From assembly GCA_937900975.1 (NCBI GenBank), contig CALCPC010000280.1, forward strand, positions 1-6,435: a stretch of 6,435 nt of DNA, in the 5' to 3' direction. Shown here in pieces: positions 1-6,093 of the stretch. Below the pieces are notes generated by a model that worked only from the letters and a program-made list of their open reading frames with translations, was not told the DNA's origin and searched no databases. The stretch's first letter is position 1; every line of letters begins with the position of its first letter. Origin of the DNA: an uncultured Paracoccaceae bacterium. Lineage in GTDB: Bacteria > Pseudomonadota > Alphaproteobacteria > Rhodobacterales > Rhodobacteraceae. Both the position numbers and the translations under genes were made by a program.

Positions 1-326
1 GTCGCGATCAGGCCGGTGGGCCAGGCGGCTTCCAGCGTGACGGCGCTGATCGCGTTTTCTTGGCTTGAGTTCCGCAGCCTATAGCGGACCGTCGCACTGT
101 CGCCCGGGGTCTCTGGGCCGCCACGCAAATCTTCACGGGCCACCGGGACGGGCGGGCGCAGATCGGCAAGCTCCACGGGTTTGAAACTGATCCAGAAAAT
201 CGCAAGCAGCGGCAAGACCACCACCAAGGACACGGCGGTAAGCGTCGGCGCAAGCAAGCCCCAGGCCAGTTGCGCCTCGCGTTTGGCGAGCGGGCCGGCG
301 CCGGTGGGCGGTGTGGTGCTGGTCAT
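1..326 (-). CDS. Sugar ABC transporter permease (CUT1/MalF type), 5' part only
   Basis: The first 108 codons of an inner-membrane permease are present; the 3' part lies beyond the window edge. ATG at 326-324 is chosen because GGAGAG and AGAGG (complements of 335-340 and 332-336) precede it at ribosome-binding distance. A short cytoplasmic N-terminus leads to KREAQLAWGLLAPTL and one clear membrane helix at about residues 21-46. This is the usual opening of the first permease of carbohydrate ABC importers. From about residue 50 the chain is not membrane-like. It is rich in charge and proline, and then (77-106) looks beta-stranded, with YRLRNSS and a later WPTGL. Its upstream neighbour encodes a sugar-binding protein, which supports the assignment. 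It presumably works with that protein, a second permease and an ATPase, all outside the window. Which sugar it imports cannot be told. Confidence 0.82.
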   Translation of the reverse strand, partial: MTSTTPPTGAGPLAKREAQLAWGLLAPTLTAVSLVVVLPLLAIFWISFKPVELADLRPPVPVAREDLRGGPETPGDSATVRYRLRNSSQENAISAVTLEAAWPTGLIA

Positions 327-399
327 CTAAGCCTCTCTCCCGGTTGGGTCTGGACACATCTTCCCTGGGTCCCGCGCGCAGGGCGGCGGGCCACAAAGG

Positions 400-423
400 G
401 GCGTGTCCCCGTAGGAACACGCC
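400..423 (-). terminator. Stable intra-operon RNA hairpin with UACG tetraloop (attenuator or mRNA stabiliser)
   Basis: On the minus strand the 10-base arms GGCGTGTTCC and GGGACACGCC pair across the loop TACG (nine Watson-Crick pairs and one T-G wobble). The result is the unusually stable C(UACG)G tetraloop form. AAAG upstream (427-430) and CTTT downstream (395-398) could lengthen the stem through a small internal loop. Only three T residues follow, so full Rho-independent termination is doubtful. It lies 16 bases past the binding-protein stop and about 75 bases before the permease start. A partial terminator or a 3'-end protector of the binding-protein mRNA is therefore the likely role. The structure is read directly; the role is inferred from similar hairpins in other ABC transporter operons. 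Confidence 0.7.
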
Positions 424-438
424 GTGCTTTCTGCAGCT

Positions 439-1776
439 TTAGATCGCGCTGAAGGCTTCGTTCATCGCGGCAACAGCGGCGGCGGCATCGATTTCGCCAT
501 CGATGTACTCACGCACGATCCGGTTCATCGCTTGGCTGTTGATCAGCTTCGAGGCCAGCGCAAGCTGCCCCTCAGCCACACCCCACCGTTGCGCGACGTT
601 CAGCCCGCCGACGATTTCGTCGATCATCTCGGCCGCGTAAAGCGCGCCAAGCGGGGCCTTGCGGTCGACGCCGACGGGCAGGGCGGCCCAGGCTTTCTGA
701 AACGCCTCGGCGTCGTCGCCATTGCCTTTGCGCACCGGGAACTTGCCCTCCGGCGCAATCGACAGCGTTTGCGTGTAGCCCTGATCCATCGAGAACTGCA
801 CGAACTCCATTGCCGCATCGGTGGAGGCATCGGCCGTGATCCCGAAATAACGGATGTCGGCCCAAGCGGCGCCATCGGGGTTCGAGGGCCCGGCGAAGTT
901 GGTGACAACACCGGTTTTCGAGGCCAGCTCAGGCGAGGTTGGATCGTCGGTGATCGTCGGCGGCGCGCTGTCGCGAAGGCCCGCAAGCTCATCCAAGATA
1001 AAGGGCGACCAGATGATCATCGCCGCGTTGCCCGAGAAATACAGCGTGCGCGACTGATCCCAGTAAAGCTCTCCCGGGGGGGAGGCTTCGGCGATGGATT
1101 TGTAGAAATCCAGCACTTCGGTCGTTTTGGCGACGTCAAGCGGCGCAAGACCGTCGGCGCCCACGGGGGTGACACCGTTGGCCAGGAACACATGCTCCAA
1201 CACTTGGCTCATGAAGTTTTCGTCGACTTTGGTGGCGGCGACAAAACCGTACATCTCTGGCGGGTTGTGCAGCGCTGCCAGCGCGGCTTCGACATTGGCA
1301 AAGGAGGTCGGCGCCTCAAGTCCTGCAGCGTCGAACAGATCCTTGCGGTAGACCAGCATCTGCGTCCAGCCATCGACGGGGACGGACGCATAGCCGTCTT
1401 CGGTGGCCGCCATCTCCAGCGCGCCGCCGGCGAAGGTCTCGGCGCCCAGCGCTTCGATCACGTCCGTGGCCGCATCGATGTCAAGGATCCCGGCCTCGGC
1501 CCAGGGCAGGGCGTATTGCAGCGTGTGATAGATGACGTCCGGCAAATCGCCCGCGGCAAAGGCCGCCGTGGCGCGGGTGCCGAGGTCTTTTTCCTCGACC
1601 GGGATAACCTCCACGGTATGGCCAGAGGCGGCCTCGAACTCCGCAACCATCGCCTCTTGCTTGGCCAGGCGCTCGGCTTGCGTTTCGGTGGTCCAGAAGC
1701 GAAGCGTTTCGGCCGCGGCCATATTGGCCGACAGCGCCAGCGCCGTTGCTGCAGTGGCAAGATGCCAGGTCTTCAT
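439..1776 (-). CDS. Periplasmic carbohydrate-binding protein of an ABC importer (CUT1, family 1 solute-binding)
   Basis: This 445-residue protein would capture a sugar or sugar derivative in the periplasm and deliver it to the membrane permeases. Residues 1-22 form a signal peptide: MKTW, a hydrophobic stretch (ATAATALALSA), then an AxA-type end (MAAA) before ETLRFW. The mature start (LRFWTTETQAE...EFEAASGHTVEVIPV), then GDLPDVIYH and WTQMLVYRKDLFDAAGL, are typical of family 1 binding proteins, and the length is normal. No cysteine is seen, so it is soluble rather than a lipoprotein. The open frame extends upstream to 1881, but ATG at 1776 is preferred. It begins the signal peptide and has AGGGAGGA (complement of 1783-1790) 6 bases before it; the extra 35 codons would overlap the repressor gene. 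It follows the repressor gene by 31 bases and precedes a permease gene. The substrate cannot be assigned. Confidence 0.9.
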   Translation of the reverse strand: MKTWHLATAATALALSANMAAAETLRFWTTETQAERLAKQEAMVAEFEAASGHTVEVIPVEEKDLGTRATAAFAAGDLPDVIYHTLQYALPWAEAGILDIDAATDVIEALGAETFAGGALEMAATEDGYASVPVDGWTQMLVYRKDLFDAAGLEAPTSFANVEAALAALHNPPEMYGFVAATKVDENFMSQVLEHVFLANGVTPVGADGLAPLDVAKTTEVLDFYKSIAEASPPGELYWDQSRTLYFSGNAAMIIWSPFILDELAGLRDSAPPTITDDPTSPELASKTGVVTNFAGPSNPDGAAWADIRYFGITADASTDAAMEFVQFSMDQGYTQTLSIAPEGKFPVRKGNGDDAEAFQKAWAALPVGVDRKAPLGALYAAEMIDEIVGGLNVAQRWGVAEGQLALASKLINSQAMNRIVREYIDGEIDAAAAVAAMNEAFSAI

Positions 1777-1782
1777 TCCATA

Positions 1783-1790
1783 TCCTCCCT
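1783..1790 (-). promoter_or_regulatory. Strong Shine-Dalgarno site that fixes the binding-protein start
   Basis: AGGGAGGA on the minus strand ends 6 bases before ATG 1776. It decides the start against the longer open frame reaching 1881. The same octamer at the same spacing precedes the repressor gene. Confidence 0.8.
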
Positions 1791-1807
1791 TAGGTTTTAA
1801 AGGCGTC

Positions 1808-2875
1808 TTAAGGTGCGCGACAGGGCCCGGCAGAGCCACGGTCGAGAAATTCGGCCGGTTCGGCCACTTGCAGCGCGGCAAGGTCTTCGCCCCGCACGCG
1901 CCGGATCAAAAGCTTGGCCAACGCTTCGCCCGCATGGCCGGCATCGGCGGCAAAGGTTGACAGCGGCGGCGAGACTTGCGCGCCTTCCGGCCGCCCATCA
2001 TAGCCGATCACCGAGAGGTCGCGGCCGATGCGCAGGCCACGCCCGGCAGCGGCGTCGTAAAGGCCGAGCGCGGCCATATCGACAGCAAAGACAAAGGCCG
2101 TTGGGGGGGCTTTTTTGTTGGAAAGCTGTTTGTTGGCGGCGGCGTGCCCCTCCGCCCGGGTGACCGCGCCTTCGGCCATCAACGCCGGATCGGCGGTCAG
2201 CCCTGCGGCGCTCATCCCGGCCAAGAACCCCTCACGGCGCAGACCGGTGTAGTAATAGGGTTTGCCGCCGCCGACATAGGCGATGCGGCGGTGGCCGAGC
2301 TCTGCAAGGTGGATAACCCCGCGGCGCATCGCCTCCTCTCCCAAATAGTCGAACCAGGCACACGGCGTCGCGCGGTCGGTCCGGCCGAAGATGACATAAG
2401 GGATCCGAGCAAGCTCCAACGCCTCCGCCCGACGGTCGGCGATCATCGACCGGGGCAGGATAAAGCCATCCGCCTTCCGGTCCCGCCAAAGCGCGCGCAT
2501 CGTCTCCACCGTGCCGGCCTCACTGTCGGAGGCCGCGACGGTCAGCGTCCACCCCTCGGCCGAGGCCGCATGGCTGATCCCGGCCAAAAACTCCGCCAGA
2601 AACGGACGGTGGGCGTCGTGGTCGGCGGTCTGGATCACAAAGCCAAGCGAGCGGGTGCGCCCGGTCTTGATCGCCTGCGCGTGCGAAAGGGGGATATAGC
2701 CCATCTTCTCGGCCATCCGCGCAACGCGGCGGCGCGTGCCCTCGGCGATGTCGTCATAGCCGTTAAGCGCGCGCGACACGGTGCTTTTGGTCAGCCCCAG
2801 CGCGTTAGACACATCGGATATGGTCACGCGGTCGCCGTTTGGGGCGCGCGTGGGACGGGCGGTGGATCCGCTCAT
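1808..2875 (-). CDS. LacI-family transcriptional repressor, probably of the adjacent sugar transporter
   Basis: This 355-residue regulator has the family's standard layout. A helix-turn-helix lies at residues 18-38 (TISDVSNALGLTKSTVSRAL), then the hinge (about 54-73, MGYIPLSHAQAIKTGRT). The rest is a periplasmic-binding-protein-like sensor domain (GFVIQ, DGFILPR, YVIFGR, LAELGHRRIAYVGG, FAVDMAALG, SVIGYDG). Hinge position 69 is Ile where Leu is usual for minor-groove insertion, a conservative change. The start at 2875 is backed by AGGGAGGA 6 bases upstream; it leaves about 16 residues before the helix-turn-helix, somewhat longer than usual. The binding-protein gene follows after 31 bases with no terminator seen, so the two are probably co-transcribed. 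A perfect palindrome 30 bases upstream is its likely operator, which implies autoregulation. The effector is unknown but is probably the transported sugar or a derivative. An A6-G-C7 run inside the gene is reported separately. Confidence 0.93.
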   Translation of the reverse strand: MSGSTARPTRAPNGDRVTISDVSNALGLTKSTVSRALNGYDDIAEGTRRRVARMAEKMGYIPLSHAQAIKTGRTRSLGFVIQTADHDAHRPFLAEFLAGISHAASAEGWTLTVAASDSEAGTVETMRALWRDRKADGFILPRSMIADRRAEALELARIPYVIFGRTDRATPCAWFDYLGEEAMRRGVIHLAELGHRRIAYVGGGKPYYYTGLRREGFLAGMSAAGLTADPALMAEGAVTRAEGHAAANKQLSNKKAPPTAFVFAVDMAALGLYDAAAGRGLRIGRDLSVIGYDGRPEGAQVSPPLSTFAADAGHAGEALAKLLIRRVRGEDLAALQVAEPAEFLDRGSAGPCRAP

Positions 2876-2881
2876 TGTTTT

Positions 2882-2889
2882 TCCTCCCT
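2882..2889 (-). promoter_or_regulatory. Strong Shine-Dalgarno site of the repressor gene
   Basis: AGGGAGGA on the minus strand lies 6 bases before ATG 2875. It is identical in sequence and spacing to the site before the binding-protein gene and supports the chosen repressor start. Confidence 0.75.
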
Positions 2890-2896
2890 GTCCATC

Positions 2897-2925
2897 AGAA
2901 TCACTGCCGAAACCGGTTTCGGCAA
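2897..2925 (-). promoter_or_regulatory. Candidate promoter overlapping the operator (weak)
   Basis: On the minus strand TTGCCG (complement of 2920-2925, four of six matches to TTGACA) is followed after exactly 17 bases by GATTCT (complement of 2897-2902, three of six matches to TATAAT). The palindrome would cover the -35 end and the spacer, a usual geometry for repression by LacI-type proteins. The -10 match is poor, and alphaproteobacterial promoters are hard to call by eye. Treat it as a hypothesis supported mainly by the operator's position. Confidence 0.3.
2905..2924. promoter_or_regulatory. LacI-family operator: perfect 20-bp palindrome
   Basis: TGCCGAAACCGGTTTCGGCA equals its own reverse complement at all 20 positions, and symmetry stops at both flanks. 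The core AAACCGGTTT, an even-length palindrome centred on CG, is the usual form for LacI-family operators. It lies 30 bases upstream of the repressor start, in the only sizeable gap between the upstream genes and the sugar locus. A half-site TGCCGAA recurs at 2944-2950 without its partner. The most probable ligand is the repressor encoded next to it. The palindrome could also fold in RNA made from the upstream genes, but no T run follows, so a terminator is unlikely. Confidence 0.8.
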
Positions 2926-2977
2926 GCCTAATTTCTCATCCATTGCCGAATTGATGCGCAAAGCCGGTCGTATCGGA

Positions 2978-5140
2978 TCAGGAAGGCCGTGCCAGAAGGT
3001 CCTTTGCCGCCACCGCAATGCTGTCGGCAGAGGGCAATGTCGCGGCATAGGCGGGGCCTGTCGCGATAAAGCTGTCGGTGGCGGTTTCGCGGGCCAGCGG
3101 CAGCATTGTCCGCTCCGCCAAAAGCGCCATGACGCCTTCTGCAACGCCGCCGCTGCGCCGGCATTCGTCGACGACCAGAACGGACCGACACTGTTCAACC
3201 GCCCCCAAAAGGGCGGTTTCGGGCAGGGGCGCGAGCCAGCGCAAATCGATAATCCGCCAGCCGATCCCCGCCCGGGTCAGCGCCGGTGCGGCCTTCTGTG
3301 AAAGATAGTGCCCGTTGCCATAGGTGATGATGGCAAGATCGGTGCCGTCGCCCGTTACGCCGATATCCCCAAGGCCGATCGCCGACCGGGGACCGGCTGG
3401 CGGGCGCGCCCAGGCGCCGTCGCCCGGCGTGTGAAGGTCCCGCTCGGCGTAAAGCGCGATGGGCTCCAAAAAGACAGAGACACGGTTCTCCTCCCGCGCG
3501 AGGCGCACGCATTCGCGCAGCATCAGCGCCGCCGTGTCGCCGGTGGAGGGGCAGGCGAGGATAAGGCCCGGGATATCGCGCAACACCGCAAGCGCATTGT
3601 CGTTGTGGAAATGCCCGCCAAACCCTTTCTGATATCCAAGCCCCGCGATCCGCACGACCATCGGGTTGGCGAACTGACCGTTCGAGAAAAAGGGCAGCGT
3701 CGCGGCCTCCCCCCGCAGCTGATCCTCGGCATTGTGCAGATAGGCCAGGAACTGGATCTCGGGCACCGGGATAAAGCCGTTATGGGCAAGGCCGATGGCA
3801 AGGCCGAGGATCGATTGCTCATCAAGCAGCGTATCCATCACGCGGTCGCGCCCAAAAGTGGCCTGAAGTTTCTGCGTGATCCCGTAGACGCCGCCCTTCC
3901 GGCCGATATCCTCGCCCATCAGGATCACCTCCGGGTACTGGTCCAGCGTGTCGTGGAGCGTCCGCGTCAGATGGCGGCCCAACGGCTCGGCCACTGGCGG
4001 GGCAGGCTTTGGGACGGGTGTTCGGGCGGGCGAGGCCGGGCGCTGTGGCGGCACGATGCTGCGCATCACGGCTGCTGCGGTTTCTAGGTGGGGGCGGCTG
4101 GCGGCGCGGTCGGCGGCCGCCCGCGCCTCCACCTCGGCCGCGTGATAAACCTCTCGCGCGGCATCGGCGGTCATCGCACCGGCCGCCTGCAAAAGCCGTA
4201 CGGAGTGCAGCAGCGGGTCCTGCGCCTCGTCGGCCTCGATCGCGCTGAGCGGCAAATAACTGCTGGCGATGTCGGCGCCGGCATGGCCGTACAGCCGGAC
4301 AGTAGAGAGGTGCAGAAAGGCCGGCTTCCGTTGGCGCCGCACAAATTCCGCGGCGTCGCGCGCGGCCGCATAGGTCGCATAAAGATCGCAGCCATCGGCG
4401 GCGAAATATCGGATGCCGGGCCGCGCCCGCATCGAGGCCGCAACCCAGCCCTTCGGCGTGGGGACGGAGATGCCGATGCCGTTATCCTCACAAATCAAAA
4501 GAAGCGGCAGCGGCGCGGATTGCGCCACGGTCCAGCCCGCGGCGTTGATCGCCCCTTGCGCGGTGGAATGGTTGAGCGAGGCGTCGCCAAAGCTGCACAC
4601 CGCGATCCCGTCGGCGGGAAGGGCGCGGCCCTGCGGCGGATGCCGGCGCGCGAGGCCAAGCGCATAGGCCGCGCCAAGCGCCTTTGGCAGATGGCTGGCG
4701 ATGGTCGAGGTTTGCGGCGGGATCATCAGCGCCTTCGACCCCAAAACCTTGTGCCGCCCGCCAGAAATTGGATCCTCGGCCGCGCAAGCAAAGCTTAGCG
4801 CCATGTCCCAAACCGGCGTCTGCCCCGGCACCTGGTCGGCGCGGGCCAGTTGGAAGGCGGCATCGCGGTAGTGCAGAAACGCGATGTCGTCCGCGCGCAG
4901 CGCCGCGGCGACCGCCGCCATCCCCTCATGCCCCGAAGAGCCGATGGTGTAAAACCCAGTGCCGGCACGCTGCATCTCGCGGCTGATCCGGTCGAGCGCG
5001 CGCGACCGGCATTGGGCGCGGAAAATGGCACGGGCCCGGTCGGCGGGCAGCCCGGGCACCGGCGGCGCGCCCTGCGGCAGCTCCCCGGCGGCAGTGCGGG
5101 TCAGAAACGCCTGATGCACGGTTGCGACGCGGTCCTGCAT
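2978..5140 (-). CDS. Fused E1 (alpha + beta) of a 2-oxoacid dehydrogenase complex, thiamine-diphosphate dependent
   Basis: This 720-residue protein joins two normally separate subunits. E1 catalyses decarboxylation of a 2-oxoacid and transfer of the acyl group to lipoyl-E2. Residues about 35-350 are E1-alpha: SSGHEG (68-73), HYRD (90-93), the diphosphate motif GDA (185-187, usually GDG) ending in EDN-GIGIS (218-225), and RLYGHAGAD (282-290). A proline-rich linker (about 364-387) leads to E1-beta: GEDIGRKGGVYG (409-420), whose Glu410 is the likely cofactor-activating residue, DEQSILGLAIG, GGHFHNDNAL, and a C-terminal half with IIDLRWLAPLP and VVDECRRSGG. Start 5140 is chosen because the open frame up to 5302 runs back into the upstream gene with shadow-like Arg/Gly/Pro sequence; the ribosome site is weak (AGGCG). 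It lies 14 bases after the reductase gene. Fused E1 proteins are known in bacteria. Pyruvate and branched-chain oxoacids are both possible substrates. Confidence 0.88.
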   Translation of the reverse strand: MQDRVATVHQAFLTRTAAGELPQGAPPVPGLPADRARAIFRAQCRSRALDRISREMQRAGTGFYTIGSSGHEGMAAVAAALRADDIAFLHYRDAAFQLARADQVPGQTPVWDMALSFACAAEDPISGGRHKVLGSKALMIPPQTSTIASHLPKALGAAYALGLARRHPPQGRALPADGIAVCSFGDASLNHSTAQGAINAAGWTVAQSAPLPLLLICEDNGIGISVPTPKGWVAASMRARPGIRYFAADGCDLYATYAAARDAAEFVRRQRKPAFLHLSTVRLYGHAGADIASSYLPLSAIEADEAQDPLLHSVRLLQAAGAMTADAAREVYHAAEVEARAAADRAASRPHLETAAAVMRSIVPPQRPASPARTPVPKPAPPVAEPLGRHLTRTLHDTLDQYPEVILMGEDIGRKGGVYGITQKLQATFGRDRVMDTLLDEQSILGLAIGLAHNGFIPVPEIQFLAYLHNAEDQLRGEAATLPFFSNGQFANPMVVRIAGLGYQKGFGGHFHNDNALAVLRDIPGLILACPSTGDTAALMLRECVRLAREENRVSVFLEPIALYAERDLHTPGDGAWARPPAGPRSAIGLGDIGVTGDGTDLAIITYGNGHYLSQKAAPALTRAGIGWRIIDLRWLAPLPETALLGAVEQCRSVLVVDECRRSGGVAEGVMALLAERTMLPLARETATDSFIATGPAYAATLPSADSIAVAAKDLLARPS

Positions 5141-5154
5141 GCTAGCGCCTGGGT

Positions 5155-6093
5155 TTAGTAGCCATGGCCGCGGTCCACAGCATGGGCCAAGGGCGCGCCC
5201 CGCTCCACCCCCGCGATGTTCTCGGCCAGCGCGCGCGCCGCCGTGCTTTGGCGTGTGGCCGAGGCGATGTGAGGCGTGACGGTCACGCCCGGATGGCGCC
5301 AAAAGGGGTGATCTTGGGGCAAGGGCTCAACGCAGAAAACGTCGAGCGTCGCATGCGCGATGTGGCCCCGGTCAAGTGCCGCAAGAAGTGCGGCGTCGTC
5401 GATCAGCGGCCCGCGCCCGGGGTTCAGCACGACCGCCCCTGCGGGGAGGGCGTTGAGGGTCTCGCGGTTCAGAATGGCGCGGGGCGCCGGCGTCTCGGGC
5501 AGCAGCAGCACCAGGATTTCGCTGGATCCAAGAAGTGTCGCAAGCCCCTCGGACCCATGGTGACAAAGGATGCCGGGCAGCGTTTTCGCGCGCCGGCTCC
5601 AGCCGCTGACGGCAAAGCCAAGGGTGCGCAATGCCCCGGCTACCGCCGTGCCAAGCACGCCAAGGCCCAGGATGCCCACCGCCCGCTCTTGCGCAAGCGG
5701 CGGCACCAAATCCTCTCGCCACTCGGCCTTGGCGGCGGCCTCCCTTTGGGCGTCAATGCCAAGGTGGTGGCGCAGAACATGGCCCGCGACCCATTCCACC
5801 ATGCCTTGTGTCAAACCGGGATCGACCATACGCGCTAGCGGCTGCGTCAGCGTGGGGTTCGCCACCAACCGCTCTACCCCCGCCCAAAGGTTCAGAACGG
5901 CGCGGGTGCGGGTGAAGGGCGTGAAATCCGTGATCGGCCCATCGGGGTCGCAAATGATATAGTCGACGGTCTCGGGGGCGTGGTCGCAGGCGATGTCGGC
6001 CGACAGGCCCGCGGCGGCAAGGTGGCGTGTGACCGCCTCGGCATAAGGGGCAAAGCCCGCGGCGGCGCCCGCATAAAGGATGTTGAGCGTCAT
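5155..6093 (-). CDS. ghrA: GhrA-family NAD(P)-dependent 2-hydroxyacid dehydrogenase (glyoxylate/hydroxypyruvate reductase type)
   Basis: This cytosolic enzyme of 312 residues, the length of E. coli GhrA as I know it, probably reduces glyoxylate, hydroxypyruvate or a related 2-oxoacid to the 2-hydroxyacid. The nucleotide-binding fold begins GILGLGVLG (140-148, GxGxxG at 143-148). The usual catalytic trio is in place: Arg227 in NPGRGPL, Glu256 in DVFCVEPLP and His275 in TPHIAS. LNLWAGVERL (67-76), the segment before the fold (MVEWVAGHVL, 98-107) and the ending AVDRGHGY resemble GhrA rather than SerA or formate dehydrogenase. Start 6093 overlaps the rodA stop as ATGA, which implies translational coupling and explains the poor ribosome site. 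The open frame to 6318 only shadows rodA. The E1 gene follows 14 bases later. Family is firm; exact substrate and cofactor are not. Confidence 0.88.
   Translation of the reverse strand: MTLNILYAGAAAGFAPYAEAVTRHLAAAGLSADIACDHAPETVDYIICDPDGPITDFTPFTRTRAVLNLWAGVERLVANPTLTQPLARMVDPGLTQGMVEWVAGHVLRHHLGIDAQREAAAKAEWREDLVPPLAQERAVGILGLGVLGTAVAGALRTLGFAVSGWSRRAKTLPGILCHHGSEGLATLLGSSEILVLLLPETPAPRAILNRETLNALPAGAVVLNPGRGPLIDDAALLAALDRGHIAHATLDVFCVEPLPQDHPFWRHPGVTVTPHIASATRQSTAARALAENIAGVERGAPLAHAVDRGHGY

Noticed and set aside
1..420. Minus-strand open frames at 8-253 and 133-420
   Set aside because: They are out of frame with the permease N-terminus, which starts at 326 with a ribosome site and a membrane helix and stays open to the window edge.
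424..1800. 458-codon open frame on the plus strand
   Set aside because: It lies antisense to the sugar-binding protein gene. Its translation is rich in Arg and Gly with no recognisable domain, as expected for a shadow frame in GC-rich DNA, while the minus-strand frame has a signal peptide and clear family features.
2905..2924. Palindrome as a terminator of the E1 transcript
   Set aside because: It has no run of T residues after it and no room for a loop in a fully symmetric 20-mer without breaking the central pairs. The operator reading explains it better.
1976..3301. 441-codon open frame on the plus strand
   Set aside because: It runs antisense through the repressor gene, across the operator gap and into the E1 gene. 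No family likeness was seen, and real genes occupy the other strand.
3308..4798. Two consecutive plus-strand open frames of 259 and 236 codons
   Set aside because: Both are antisense to the fused E1 gene, with Arg/Gly-rich shadow composition and no recognisable motif.
5141..5302. N-terminal extension of the E1 gene by 54 codons
   Set aside because: The extension overlaps the end of the reductase gene, and its sequence is Arg/Gly/Pro-rich shadow; start 5140 fits the family's N-terminus better.
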